The translations under genes were made by a program, and so were the position numbers. Below the pieces are notes generated by a model. It did not search any database and had not been told where the DNA came from. It saw nothing but the letters and a program-made list of their open reading frames with translations. Below, in pieces: positions 44,812 through 53,552 of a stretch of DNA of 64,000 nt. Source of the stretch: Roseiarcus sp963767245 (GTDB lineage Bacteria; Pseudomonadota; Alphaproteobacteria; Rhizobiales; Beijerinckiaceae); the NCBI GenBank assembly GCA_963767245.1, contig CAVYDG010000010.1, forward strand, positions 248,001 through 312,000, given 5' to 3'. The stretch's first letter is position 1. Each line of letters opens with the position of its first letter.

Positions 44812-46887
44812 ATGTCCCTCGCCCTGATTCGCACAAGCCCGGCCATCGAGCTCAATTCCGAGCAGCAGCTCGCTGTTGAGCACGGGATCGGCGCCGCCGA
44901 GGGTCCTGGACCACTGCTCGTCGTTGCCGGCGCGGGGTCGGGCAAGACGGCGATGCTGGCCCATCGTGTCGCGGCGCTGATTCTCGCCGGCGTCGATCCG
45001 AAGCGGATCATGCTCGCTACCTTCTCGCGCCGCGCGGCGGCGGAGCTTCAGCGGCGGGTCGAGCGGCTGCTTGCCCGGCGTCTTGCGCCCGAGGCCGCCG
45101 CCGCGGCGACGCCGGCCTACGCCGGCACCTTCCACGCCATCGGCGCACGCCTGTTGCGTGAATATGCGGTCCGGCTCGGCCTCGATCCCCAGTTCACCAT
45201 CCACGACCGCGAGGATTCGGCCGACCTCATGAACTGGGCGCGGCACGAAGCCGGGCTCGGCGAGATAAGCATGAAGCTGCGTTTTCCGACCAAAGCGACC
45301 TGCCTCACGATCTATTCGCGCGTCGTTAACGCCCGCGGCGAGCTTGAGGAGACGCTGGGCAAATGGTTTCCCTGGGTCGCGCCGCACGGGGCGAGCTTAC
45401 GGGCGCTGTTCGCGTCTTACGTCGAGATGAAGCAGCGCCAGAACGTGCTCGATTACGACGACCTTCTGCTCTATTTCGCCCAGATGCTGGCCGAGACGGC
45501 GATCGCCGCGGAGATCGCCGGCCGCTTCGATCACCTGCTCGTCGACGAATACCAGGACACCAACGCTCTCCAGGGCGAAATCGTGCTCGCGTTGAGGCCG
45601 GAGGGGCGCGGGCTCACCGTCGTCGGCGACGACGCGCAGGCGATCTATTCGTTCCGCGCCGCGACCGTGCGCAACATTCTCGACTTTCCGCGCGCCTTCG
45701 ATCCGCCCGCGCATGTCGTGACGCTCGAGCGCAACTACCGCTCGAGCGGCGCCGTTCTCGCCGCCGCCAACGCGACAATTGCGCTCGCGCCCGAACGTTT
45801 CGCCAAGACCCTTTGGACCGACCGGCCGGCGGGCGCGCTCCCGCTGCTCGTAACCGTCGCCGACGACGCCGACCAGGCGCGCTTCGTTGCAACCCGCGTG
45901 CTCGCCAATCGCGAGGCGGGCTCTGCGCTCAAAAGCCAGGCGGTCATGTTCCGCGCCTCCCACCACAGCGCCGCGCTCGAACTCGAGCTCACCCGTCGCA
46001 ACGTGCCGTTCGTCAAATACGGCGGCTTGAAGTTTCTCGACGCAGCGCATGTGAAGGACGCGGTCGCGCTCCTGCGCTTCGCCGAGAACCCGCGCGATCG
46101 GGTCGCCGGTTTTCGCGTCGCCCAGCTTCTGCCTGGCGTCGGGCCGAAGATCGCCGAGACCATCGTCGCCGCCGCGGGCGCCGACGACGGCTTCGCGGCG
46201 ATGGCGGGCTTTTCGCCGCCGGCGCGGGCTCGCGCGGGCTTTCCCGCCTTCGCCGACCTCATGCGCCGGCTCGCCGCCCGTGCGGCCCCGTGGCCGGCGG
46301 AGATCGCCGACGCCGTCGCCTGGCTCTCGCCCTTGATCGAGGCGCGCTACGACGACGCGCGGGTCCGCATCGGCGATCTCGAGGCGCTCGAGCGCATCGC
46401 CGCCGGCTTTCCCTCGCGGGAGCGCTTCTTGAGCGAACTCGCGCTCGATCCGCCGGATAAGACCAGCGACGAAGCCGGGCCGCCGCTCAAGGACGAGGAC
46501 TATCTCATCCTCTCGACCATCCACTCGGCCAAGGGGCAGGAATGGCGCTCGGTGATCGTCTTGAACTGCGTCGACGGCTGCATTCCCTCCGATCTCGCGA
46601 CCGGCTCGTCTGAGGAGATCGAGGAAGAGCGGCGCCTGCTCTATGTCGCGATGACGCGGGCCAAGGACGAGCTCGCGCTCATCGTGCCGCAGCGCTTCTA
46701 CGTCCACGGCCAGCCGAAATACGGCGACCGAGCCGTGTTCGCGAGCCGGACCCGGTTTCTGCCCGCAGCCCTGCTCAAGCACTTCGATCGCCAGACCTGG
46801 CCCGAGGCCGCGCCCGAGCCACAGCGCCCGCCCGCCGATGGCCCGCGCGTCAACCTTCAGGCGCGCATGCGAGCGATGTGGCGGTGA
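44812..46887 (+). CDS. UvrD/Rep-like superfamily 1 DNA helicase
   Basis: 691 residues. Motif I VVAGAGSGKTAML, motif Ia ATFSRRAAAELQRR, motif II LLVDEYQDTN, motif III GDDAQAIYSFRAA, motif IV LERNYRSS, motif V STIHSAKGQEWRSV and motif VI LYVAMTRAKDEL are all present, so it should be an active 3'-5' helicase. ATG at 44812 is chosen over an upstream TTG. Members act in repair or replication restart. It is shorter than UvrD mainly at the C-terminus. Standing alone, it is not part of a recognisable defence island. Confidence 0.9.
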   Translation: MSLALIRTSPAIELNSEQQLAVEHGIGAAEGPGPLLVVAGAGSGKTAMLAHRVAALILAGVDPKRIMLATFSRRAAAELQRRVERLLARRLAPEAAAAATPAYAGTFHAIGARLLREYAVRLGLDPQFTIHDREDSADLMNWARHEAGLGEISMKLRFPTKATCLTIYSRVVNARGELEETLGKWFPWVAPHGASLRALFASYVEMKQRQNVLDYDDLLLYFAQMLAETAIAAEIAGRFDHLLVDEYQDTNALQGEIVLALRPEGRGLTVVGDDAQAIYSFRAATVRNILDFPRAFDPPAHVVTLERNYRSSGAVLAAANATIALAPERFAKTLWTDRPAGALPLLVTVADDADQARFVATRVLANREAGSALKSQAVMFRASHHSAALELELTRRNVPFVKYGGLKFLDAAHVKDAVALLRFAENPRDRVAGFRVAQLLPGVGPKIAETIVAAAGADDGFAAMAGFSPPARARAGFPAFADLMRRLAARAAPWPAEIADAVAWLSPLIEARYDDARVRIGDLEALERIAAGFPSRERFLSELALDPPDKTSDEAGPPLKDEDYLILSTIHSAKGQEWRSVIVLNCVDGCIPSDLATGSSEEIEEERRLLYVAMTRAKDELALIVPQRFYVHGQPKYGDRAVFASRTRFLPAALLKHFDRQTWPEAAPEPQRPPADGPRVNLQARMRAMWR

Positions 46888-46950
46888 CGGACCAGACAAT
46901 CGGGCCCGGGGTCGCCTTTTCATCAAACCTTTGACGCTGTGTCCCAATTT

Positions 46951-46958
46951 GTGTACAC
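46951..46958 (+). promoter_or_regulatory. Palindrome overlapping the brnTA start, likely autoregulation site
   Basis: GTGTACAC, extended to TTTGTGTACACGAAA, is centred 7-8 bases before the BrnT start codon. TTGACG at 46931 could be its -35 element with TACACG as -10. BrnA antitoxins repress their own promoter, so this is the expected operator position. Confidence 0.5.
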
Positions 46959-46961
46959 GAA

Positions 46962-47219
46962 ATGAGTAAATTCGACTGGGATCAGGCAAACCGCGGGAAG
47001 TGCGCTCGGCGGGTCTCAATCGAGGAGATCGAAGCCTTGATCGACGATCGGAGTACGTTAATTGCAGGCGATCCCTGTGATGGCGAAACGCGCTTTCGCG
47101 CGGTTGGCCACAATTCCGCGGGACGGCCTCTATTCGTGGTCTTTACGATGCGCGAGAAGGATGGCGAACTTTATGTCCGGCCGATCAGCGCGCGCTATCG
47201 ACATCGGAGCGGAGCATGA
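46962..47219 (+). CDS. brnT: BrnT-family toxin
   Basis: 85 residues starting MSKFDWDQANRGKCARRVSI, matching the BrnT opening F-x-W-D-x-x-K/N, with RFRAVGHNSAGRPLFVVFTM and the conserved R in RPISARYRHR. BrnT is a RelE-like ribonuclease that inhibits translation. No ribosome site precedes the ATG, so the mRNA may be leaderless or the start may be wrong. The usual H in the ANxxKHGV segment is replaced here (KCARRVS), so activity is not certain. The antitoxin gene overlaps the end by four bases. Confidence 0.82.
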   Translation: MSKFDWDQANRGKCARRVSIEEIEALIDDRSTLIAGDPCDGETRFRAVGHNSAGRPLFVVFTMREKDGELYVRPISARYRHRSGA

Positions 47220-47530
47220 TGAAGAAGCCGTTCCCAAAATTCGACAGCGACGAGAAGCTGGAGGCGTTTATCGATACGGCCGATCTTGACGAGTACGAGC
47301 TTGCGGCGGGCGCTCTCCCGCGCGACGAGTGGTTCGCGCGCTACGAGCGGTTTGTGAAGGATGCGTCGATCCACCTGCGCTTGCCGGGCGGGCTCTTGGA
47401 AGCGGTTCGGACGCAGGCAGCGAAGGAGCGCGTCCCGGCGCAGAGGCTAATCCGTCAATATATCGAGCGAGGGCTCAGGTCCCCTGGCCGGAAGGAGCCC
47501 CGGCGAAAGGTTCGGGCCCCGCAGACCTGA
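47216..47530 (+). CDS. brnA: BrnA-family antitoxin (ribbon-helix-helix)
   Basis: 104 residues. A toxin-binding N-terminal half (FDSDEKLEAFIDTADLDEYE) is followed by the ribbon-helix-helix DNA-binding part (IHLRLPGGLLEAVRTQAAKE, then IRQYIERGL) and a basic tail. The order toxin then antitoxin with a four-base overlap is that of brnTA. It is expected to neutralise BrnT and repress the operon at the palindrome upstream. Confidence 0.85.
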   Translation: MMKKPFPKFDSDEKLEAFIDTADLDEYELAAGALPRDEWFARYERFVKDASIHLRLPGGLLEAVRTQAAKERVPAQRLIRQYIERGLRSPGRKEPRRKVRAPQT

Positions 47531-47710
47531 CCTCCCGGGTGCGGCCTGGGCCGGAAACGGAGCCTTCGACGCGGACGCCGCGCCAACGAAAAAGGCCGGA
47601 GCCCCTTGCGCGCCCGTACGATCTGGTCGATGCTGCAACACTAGCATAAATGCAGCCGCGCCCGAGCGCAGCGGACTGCTGTTGCGTGGGCGGAAGCGGA
47701 GGAAGCGGGA

Positions 47711-48451
47711 TTGCCGATCCTTGAACTACAGTCGGTATCCAAGCATTTCGGCGCCATCCATGCGCTGAACGAGGTCGACCTTACGCTCGAGTCCGGCGAA
47801 GTCCTGGGGCTCATGGGCGACAACGGCGCGGGCAAATCGACCCTGGTCAAGGTCATCGCCGGCAATTTCCCTCCCACCCATGGCGAAATCCGCATCGAGG
47901 GCGAGCCGGTCCATTTTCACAAGCCGGTCGAGGCGCGCGAGAAGGGAGTCGAGGTCGTCTACCAGGACCTCGCGCTCTGCAACAATCTCAGCGCCGCCGC
48001 CAATGTGTTCCTGGGACGGGAGATCAAGGGCCGCGCAGGTCCTTTCCGCTGGCTCGACCACAAGGCGATGGCCAAGCGGGCCGGCGAATTGTTCAGCGAG
48101 CTCAAGTCCGAGACCAGGCCGCGCGACCTCGTGCGGCAGATGTCGGGTGGGCAGCGGCAGGCGGTCGCGATCGCCCGCACCCGCCTCTCGCAGGCGCGCA
48201 TGGTGCTGATGGACGAGCCGACCGCGGCGATCTCGGTCAGACAAGTCGCCGAGGTTCTCGATCTCATCCGCCGCCTCAAGGATTCGGGCATGGCGATCAT
48301 GCTCATCAGCCATCGGATGCCCGACGTGTTCGCGGTCTGCGACCGGGTGGTGGTCATGCGGCGCGGCCGCAAGGTGGCCGACAAGCCGATTCATGCGACG
48401 AGCCCGGAAGAGGTGACCGGCCTCATTACCGGCGCGATCCACGCGGCCTAG
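47711..48451 (+). CDS. Sugar ABC importer ATPase (CUT2, single ABC domain)
   Basis: 246 residues from TTG; one ABC domain only. Walker A GLMGDNGAGKSTLVKV, Q-loop VYQDLALCNN, signature MSGGQRQAVAIART, Walker B MVLMDEPTAA and switch His LISHRMPD. The E. coli RbsA-type has two domains; this short FrcA-like type works as a homodimer. It starts a three-gene unit ATPase-permease-binding protein. The likely cargo is a monosaccharide such as fructose or ribose but this is not decided by the sequence. Confidence 0.87.
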   Translation: MPILELQSVSKHFGAIHALNEVDLTLESGEVLGLMGDNGAGKSTLVKVIAGNFPPTHGEIRIEGEPVHFHKPVEAREKGVEVVYQDLALCNNLSAAANVFLGREIKGRAGPFRWLDHKAMAKRAGELFSELKSETRPRDLVRQMSGGQRQAVAIARTRLSQARMVLMDEPTAAISVRQVAEVLDLIRRLKDSGMAIMLISHRMPDVFAVCDRVVVMRRGRKVADKPIHATSPEEVTGLITGAIHAA

Positions 48452-48462
48452 AGGCGCTCCCG

Positions 48463-49506
48463 ATGTCGACCGAAGCCGCCAAGCCGCCGCCGCAAGCCAA
48501 CGTCTCGATCGAATCGGTGCTGGGCGTCCAGCAACATAATGCCTGGCAGCGCATCGCGGGCGCGCAATCGTTCTGGGTCACGATCGCGCTGATCATAATC
48601 TGCGTAGTGATGAGCTACCTGCAGCCGGCCTCGTTCGCGACTCCGGAGAACTTCTACAACATCACCCGCAACTTCGCTTTCATCGGCATCATGGCGCTCG
48701 GCATGACGGCGGTGATCGCGACCGGCGGCATCGACCTTTCGGTCGGATCGATCATGGGGCTGGTGGCGGTCGCTAGCGGTCTCACCTTGGAGGCTGGTTA
48801 CCCCTGGTGGGCCGCCGTGGTCGTCGGCCTGGGCGCCGGATTTCTCGTTGGCCTCGTTAATGGACTGATCATCGCCTATCTCGAGTTGTCGCCGTTCGTC
48901 ACGACGCTCGGCATGCTGGCGATCGCCCGCTCATGCGCGGTGGTGCTGTCCGGCAACCGGATGCTCTATAAGTTCGGCCCGGGCGGCCCTGCCTTCAAAA
49001 TTCTGGGGGGCGGGGAGCTCTCCCTCGGCCATTCCTTTTCGCTCTCCTATCCCTTGTTGTTCTTGATCGTCCTGACAGCCATCCTGGCGGTCGTTTACAA
49101 GATGACCGGCTGGGGCCGCCACGTGCTGGCGATCGGGGGCAACGAGCAGGCTGCGCTCCTCACGGGCGTGCCGGTCAATCGGGTGAAGGTGCAGGTCTAT
49201 GTTGTCTCTGGCCTCGCCGCGGCCCTGGCAGCGATCCTCAATGTCGGCTGGTCCGGCTCGGCGATCAACGCCCTCGGGACCAGCTACGAACTCCTGGCGA
49301 TTTCCGCGGCAGTAATCGGCGGCGCCAACCTGATGGGTGGCGAAGCGAGCGCCTACGGCGCCTTTATCGGCGCGGCGCTGATCTTCGTCATCCGCAATTC
49401 TCTTCTGATGGCGGGTATCGATTCGAACTGGCAGGGCATGTTCGTCGGCCTGTTCCTTATCGGAGCGGTTTACCTCGGGAAGATCCGGGGAGCGAAACGC
49501 GAGTGA
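48463..49506 (+). CDS. Sugar ABC importer permease (CUT2)
   Basis: 347 residues, about nine to ten helices. ATGGIDLSVGSIMGLVAV is the CUT2 permease signature after helix 3, and GGNEQAALLTGVPVNRVKV is the EAA-like coupling loop. It follows the ATPase gene by 11 bases and precedes the binding-protein gene. It forms the membrane channel of the importer, probably as a homodimer. FrcC-like proteins are the closest group I recognise. Confidence 0.88.
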   Translation: MSTEAAKPPPQANVSIESVLGVQQHNAWQRIAGAQSFWVTIALIIICVVMSYLQPASFATPENFYNITRNFAFIGIMALGMTAVIATGGIDLSVGSIMGLVAVASGLTLEAGYPWWAAVVVGLGAGFLVGLVNGLIIAYLELSPFVTTLGMLAIARSCAVVLSGNRMLYKFGPGGPAFKILGGGELSLGHSFSLSYPLLFLIVLTAILAVVYKMTGWGRHVLAIGGNEQAALLTGVPVNRVKVQVYVVSGLAAALAAILNVGWSGSAINALGTSYELLAISAAVIGGANLMGGEASAYGAFIGAALIFVIRNSLLMAGIDSNWQGMFVGLFLIGAVYLGKIRGAKRE

Positions 49507-49569
49507 CCCCATGTCGGGGCCGCGTCTAACTGGCCCGCGTGGGCCATGTCCAAACTGGGAGGAAGTAAA

Positions 49570-50586
49570 ATGTTGAAGCTTATGTTGACCGGCGCGGTCG
49601 CCGCCGGTGCGTTGATGGCCATCACGGCCTCGGCGCAGGCGGCCGACCCATACACGTTCGCGCTCGTGCCGAAGAACACCAACAACCCGTTCTTCGATCA
49701 GGCGCTGGCCGGCTGCAAGAAGGCGGAAGCCGAGCTTAAGGGCGCGGTCAAGTGCCTCTATATCGGACCGGGCGAGCACGGCGGCGGCGACGAGGAAGCC
49801 CAGATCGTCGCCGATCTCATCACCAAGAAGGTCGACGGGATCGCCGTTTCGCCCGCCAACGCGCCCGCCATGGCCAACGCGCTTAAGGGCGCAGCGGCGG
49901 CAAAGATTCCGGTCCTGACCTGGGACTCGGACTTGCTCCCGCAGGACAAGGGGCTGCGCGCGGCCTACGTCGGCACGCACAATTACGACATCGGCGTCAA
50001 CATCGCCAAGCTGGTCATGCAGATCAAGCCCAAGGGTGGGACCATCTGCATCCAGTCGGGCGGCGCGGCGGCGGCGAACCACAACGAGCGCATGCAGGGC
50101 ATCCGCGACACGCTCTCCGGCGCGAAAAGCGCCGAGTCGCCAGGCGTACGCCTGACCGGTCAGAACGGGTGGAAGGAAGCCGACGGTTGTCCGCTCTACA
50201 CGGACGACGATTTCGCCCGCGCCAACCAGCAGATGGAGGATATCCTCGCGAAGTATCCGAACCTCGACGCTTTCACCCCAACCGGCGGCTTCCCGCAGTT
50301 CCTGCCTGACGCCTATGAGAAGATCGCGTCCAAGTACAAGGACAAGATCGCCTCGGGAGCGCTTGCGCTCGTGGTTGCCGACACGCTGCCGATCCAGATC
50401 GACGCCATGAAGAAGGGCCTCTCGGCTGGACAGGTCGGCCAGCGGCCGTTCGAGATGGGATATAAGGCGATGTACTTCCTCAAGGACATGAAGGACGGGA
50501 AGCCGGCGCCCGCCGACCCGACCTACACCGGCCTCGACGTCTGCACGCCGAAGACCGCGGACACATGCGTCGGCGGCGGAAGCTAA
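49570..50586 (+). CDS. Periplasmic sugar-binding protein (CUT2)
   Basis: 338 residues with signal peptide MLKLMLTGAVAAGALMAITA cut after AQA. The start is fixed by GGGAGGAAG before ATG at 49570. The periplasmic-binding-protein type 1 fold shows at YTFALVPKNTNNPFFDQAL and VDGIAVSPANAPAMANAL; four cysteines (C in AGCKKAE, KCLYI, and DVCTPKTADTC near the end) may form disulfides. It delivers the sugar to the permease encoded just upstream. Ligand unknown. A strong terminator follows. Confidence 0.88.
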   Translation: MLKLMLTGAVAAGALMAITASAQAADPYTFALVPKNTNNPFFDQALAGCKKAEAELKGAVKCLYIGPGEHGGGDEEAQIVADLITKKVDGIAVSPANAPAMANALKGAAAAKIPVLTWDSDLLPQDKGLRAAYVGTHNYDIGVNIAKLVMQIKPKGGTICIQSGGAAAANHNERMQGIRDTLSGAKSAESPGVRLTGQNGWKEADGCPLYTDDDFARANQQMEDILAKYPNLDAFTPTGGFPQFLPDAYEKIASKYKDKIASGALALVVADTLPIQIDAMKKGLSAGQVGQRPFEMGYKAMYFLKDMKDGKPAPADPTYTGLDVCTPKTADTCVGGGS

Positions 50587-50611
50587 GCCCGCCAGCCGCA
50601 TCCAAGCGAAA

Positions 50612-50640
50612 GGGGCCGGCGGCGACGCCGGCCCCTTTTT
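50612..50640 (+). terminator. Rho-independent terminator of the first sugar importer operon
   Basis: GGGGCCGGC (50612-50620) pairs perfectly with GCCGGCCCC (50627-50635) around a GGCGAC loop, followed by TTTTT. It lies 26 bases after the binding-protein stop and ends the three-gene unit. Confidence 0.85.
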
Positions 50641-50735
50641 GTCGCCTCCCGGCGAGGGGCGCGGACAGATGACGTCATGATGTCGTAAAGACCCGCGCAT
50701 GAAAGTCTGAGAGATCGAACTCGAGGAGAGCGCCC

Positions 50736-51248
50736 ATGGCGACGAAAGCGAACTTCACGCCGGACGAATGGAAATCCCTGCTGCAGAGTCCCCTGCTGGT
50801 CGGGATTGCGGTGTCGGCGGCCGATCCGAGCGGCCTGATCGGCATGCTCAAGGAGAGCATGGCGAGCGCCCGTGCGCTTGTTCAAGCGAAGACCGATCCC
50901 AGCGCCGACGAGCTCGTGAAAGCGGTCGCCGGAGACTTCGAGACCTCGGAAGGGCGCGGCCTCGCCCAGGACGGCCTCAAGGCGCTGCTCGCCGGAAGCA
51001 AGCCGGCCGACGTCGCCGCGAAGACGGTTGACGCGCTGCGCGCGCTTTCTGCGCTGCTCGACGCCAAGGCCCCGGCGGACGCGGCCGCCTACAAGACCTG
51101 GCTCTCCCACGTCGCCAACGCGGTCGCGGAAGCCGCGCCAGAGGGGGGATTTCTGGGCTTCGGCGGGACTCAGGTGAGCGAGGCCGAAAAGGCGAGCGTG
51201 GCCCAGATCGCCGCAGCGCTCGGCGTTCCGGTTCCGGCCGGCGCCTAG
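50736..51248 (+). CDS. Conserved hypothetical helical protein
   Basis: 170 residues, mostly amphipathic helices rich in Ala, Lys and Glu, no signal peptide, no transmembrane helix and no cysteine. Starts MATKANFTPDEWKSLLQSPL with GAGGAGAG upstream. GGFLGFGGTQVSEAEK forms a Gly-rich loop before the final helix. I do not recognise a family; a cytoplasmic TerB-like helical fold is conceivable but only a guess. The ParA gene lies 170 bases downstream. Confidence 0.6.
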   Translation: MATKANFTPDEWKSLLQSPLLVGIAVSAADPSGLIGMLKESMASARALVQAKTDPSADELVKAVAGDFETSEGRGLAQDGLKALLAGSKPADVAAKTVDALRALSALLDAKAPADAAAYKTWLSHVANAVAEAAPEGGFLGFGGTQVSEAEKASVAQIAAALGVPVPAGA

Positions 51249-51418
51249 GACTCGCGGCGATAAATTGAATGCGCCGGCTTCGTTGAAAAGGTCACGCACA
51301 GGGGCTGGGCGCGCCCTTGCTCGAATCGCTGCGTTGTGACTATATTGCACTGCAGCATCGCGCCGCAGCATCAGCGAACCGGTCGACGCGACGCTCTTTT
51401 GGCGAAGGAACGCGCCTG

Positions 51419-52063
51419 ATGATCATCGGCGTTCTCAATCAAAAAGGCGGCGTCGGCAAGACGACTGTCGCCATCAACCTGGCGGCGAGCCTGGCGCGCT
51501 CCGGCTCCCGGGTCCTTCTGGTTGACGCCGACCCGCAAGGCAGCGCCATGGCCTGGTCGAGCACGCGCGAAAACGAACCGCCGTTCGCGGTCGTCGGCAT
51601 GGCGAAGCCGACGCTGCACCGCGATTTGCCGCTGCTCGCCGGCAATTATGATGTCGTGATCATCGACGGCGCGCCGCGCGTCAACGAGCTCGGCCGCTCG
51701 GCGATCCTCGCCAGCGACACGGTGCTGATCCCCGTCCAGCCTTCGCCCTACGACGTCTGGGCGGCGGCCGACACGGTGCAACTGATCCGCGAGGCGCAGC
51801 AGATGAAGGAAAGCCTGAAGGCGGCGTTCGTCATCAATCGCCGGATCGCCAGAACCGCTATCGGCCGCGACGCCGCAGCGGCGCTGGCGCAGTTCGACGA
51901 CATTCCGGTGCTCGCCGCGGTGCTCAACCAGCGCATCGTCTATGCCGAGAGCGCGGCCAGGGGGCTCTCGGTGATCGAGGCCGCGCCGGCGAGTGAGGCG
52001 GCGCGCGAGATCGACGCCCTGGCGCAAGAGGTCCTCAGTTCAAGGAAGAGGAAAGCGGCGTGA
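51419..52063 (+). CDS. ParA-family partition ATPase
   Basis: 214 residues. The deviant Walker A of ParA/MinD ATPases is GVLNQKGGVGKTTVAINLA, with Walker A' VLLVDADPQGSAMAW and Walker B-like YDVVIIDGAPRV. It has no N-terminal helix-turn-helix, so it is the short type that uses a separate partner. The next gene overlaps the stop (GTGA) and encodes a small membrane-anchored protein. No ParB or parS was found. It may position a protein cargo or a membrane complex rather than a plasmid. Confidence 0.87.
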   Translation: MIIGVLNQKGGVGKTTVAINLAASLARSGSRVLLVDADPQGSAMAWSSTRENEPPFAVVGMAKPTLHRDLPLLAGNYDVVIIDGAPRVNELGRSAILASDTVLIPVQPSPYDVWAAADTVQLIREAQQMKESLKAAFVINRRIARTAIGRDAAAALAQFDDIPVLAAVLNQRIVYAESAARGLSVIEAAPASEAAREIDALAQEVLSSRKRKAA

Positions 52064-52440
52064 GCAAGAAGACGATTGCGTTTACGATGCCGGCGACCAG
52101 GCGAGGTCTGCGCGAGCGGGCGCCGGTCGTTCTCGACGGGCTCACCGGCGAGAGCGTGCCGTTCCTCGGCGATGAGCAACGCCTGCGCGACGCTGGAACC
52201 AGCTCGAGGACCGACGAATGGGTGCGCGATCGGCCCTCGCCTGACGCGGGCGCGCCGTCGCCAGTCCCCGAGCCGCCGCCGTTGCCCGCCTTCGCCTTCG
52301 GCGCCGGCGTCACGATCAATCTCGCCACCGAGCGGAACCTGATGGAAGCGATGACGTTGAGCTTCATGGTTCCGTTTGCGCTCAGCTGGTTCTGGTTCGC
52401 CCATGCGATGGCGCGCCGCCAGCGCCTCTGGGGCGTCTGA
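52060..52440 (+). CDS. Small proline-rich membrane-anchored partner of ParA
   Basis: 126 residues from GTG overlapping the parA stop by four bases, so translation is coupled. The N-terminal basic stretch MSKKTIAFTMPATRRGLRER could contact nucleotide-bound ParA, as the N-terminal Lys/Arg of ParB-like partners do. A Pro/Ala-rich linker at about 60-80 (PSPVPEPPPLPAFAFG) leads to one hydrophobic helix at about 98-115 (LSFMVPFALSWFWFAHAM) and a short basic end. No family is recognised. Role as ParA partner is inference. Confidence 0.6.
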   Translation: MSKKTIAFTMPATRRGLRERAPVVLDGLTGESVPFLGDEQRLRDAGTSSRTDEWVRDRPSPDAGAPSPVPEPPPLPAFAFGAGVTINLATERNLMEAMTLSFMVPFALSWFWFAHAMARRQRLWGV

Positions 52441-52501
52441 GCGCCAACGGCTCTCTCCGGCGGATCGCGCTGCTCCCTCGTCTTCGTCGAGTCGAACGGG
52501 G

Positions 52502-53392
52502 TCAGAACGTCTCGGCGATCAGCGCGCCGATCTCTTTGTGAATGGCGTTGCGCGCGTCCATCGGCGCGCTCGACTCGGTCAGGTAGACCGTCGCGATGAT
52601 CGGCGCCCGCTCGGGCGGCCGGATGATTGCGATCGTGTTCGCCGTTCCGTGGTCGCCGCTGCCGGTCTTGTCGCCGATGCGCCATCCGGGCGGCAGACCT
52701 GCGCGCAACCTTTTGTCGCCGACCTTGTCGTCGATGAGCCAGGCTTCGAGCCGGCGGCGGGAAGCTTCCGAAAGCACGTCGTCCAACAGAACCCGCCGCA
52801 TGTCGTCAGCCATCGCGCGCGGAGACGTCGTATCGCGCTCGTCTCCTGGCGTCGCCTCGTTCAAGCCCGGCTCGTTGCGGTCGAGCCGGGTTACCGAATC
52901 GCCAAGCGAACGGGCAAACTGGGTGAAGCCCGCCGGTCCGCCGATCGCCGCGAGCACGAGGTCGGCCGCGGTGTTGTCGCTCCAGTCGATCGCCGCCGCG
53001 CAGAGATCGGCGAGCGTCATGCCGCCTTCCGCGACATGCGCTTTCGTGACCGGCGCATATTCGAGCAGATCGCCCGGCCCATAAGCGACCACCCGGTCGA
53101 GCCGCTCGGCGCCGTCGTCGACCCGCTTGAGCGCGGCGGCGGCGGCCAAAAGCTTGAACGTGCTGCACATCGGGAACCGCTCGCCGGCGCGATGGTCGAG
53201 CGTCCGGCCGGTCTCGGTGTCGATCACGAAGACGCCAAGGCGGGCGCCCGAGCGCTCCTCGATCGCCGCGAGACGTTGGCTTGCGAGCGCGAGCCGCGGG
53301 TCGTCGGAGGGCGTCGCCGCCCGCGCGCGGAGCGACGCGATCGCCGCCGCCAGTCCGGCAAGAAATACGCGACGGTTCGCAGAAACGAGCAT
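52502..53392 (-). CDS. bla: Class A beta-lactamase
   Basis: 296 residues. Export signal ANRRVFLAGLAAAIASLRA (with RR, possibly Tat). All class A motifs are present: S70-x-x-K as PMCSTFK, S130-D-N in DWSDNTAADLVLA, E166 in RNEPGLNEA, and K234-T-G in GDKTGSGDHG. It should hydrolyse penicillins and perhaps early cephalosporins in the periplasm. No divergent ampR-like regulator is next to it. The sequence looks chromosomal and native by composition. Confidence 0.93.
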   Translation of the reverse strand: MLVSANRRVFLAGLAAAIASLRARAATPSDDPRLALASQRLAAIEERSGARLGVFVIDTETGRTLDHRAGERFPMCSTFKLLAAAAALKRVDDGAERLDRVVAYGPGDLLEYAPVTKAHVAEGGMTLADLCAAAIDWSDNTAADLVLAAIGGPAGFTQFARSLGDSVTRLDRNEPGLNEATPGDERDTTSPRAMADDMRRVLLDDVLSEASRRRLEAWLIDDKVGDKRLRAGLPPGWRIGDKTGSGDHGTANTIAIIRPPERAPIIATVYLTESSAPMDARNAIHKEIGALIAETF

Positions 53393-53552
53393 TCTGTCCC
53401 TCTGGAGTGAATCGCGACCTACCGGCCCGACGTCCTTTCAGGTCGGCGCGTGCTCGACGTGCTCGCCATACATGAGGACCTGGACGTTCTCCAGGCGACA
53501 ACCACCTCCGCCTTGATCCGGCAGGCGCATCTACGATATCCCTCGCGCCAAC

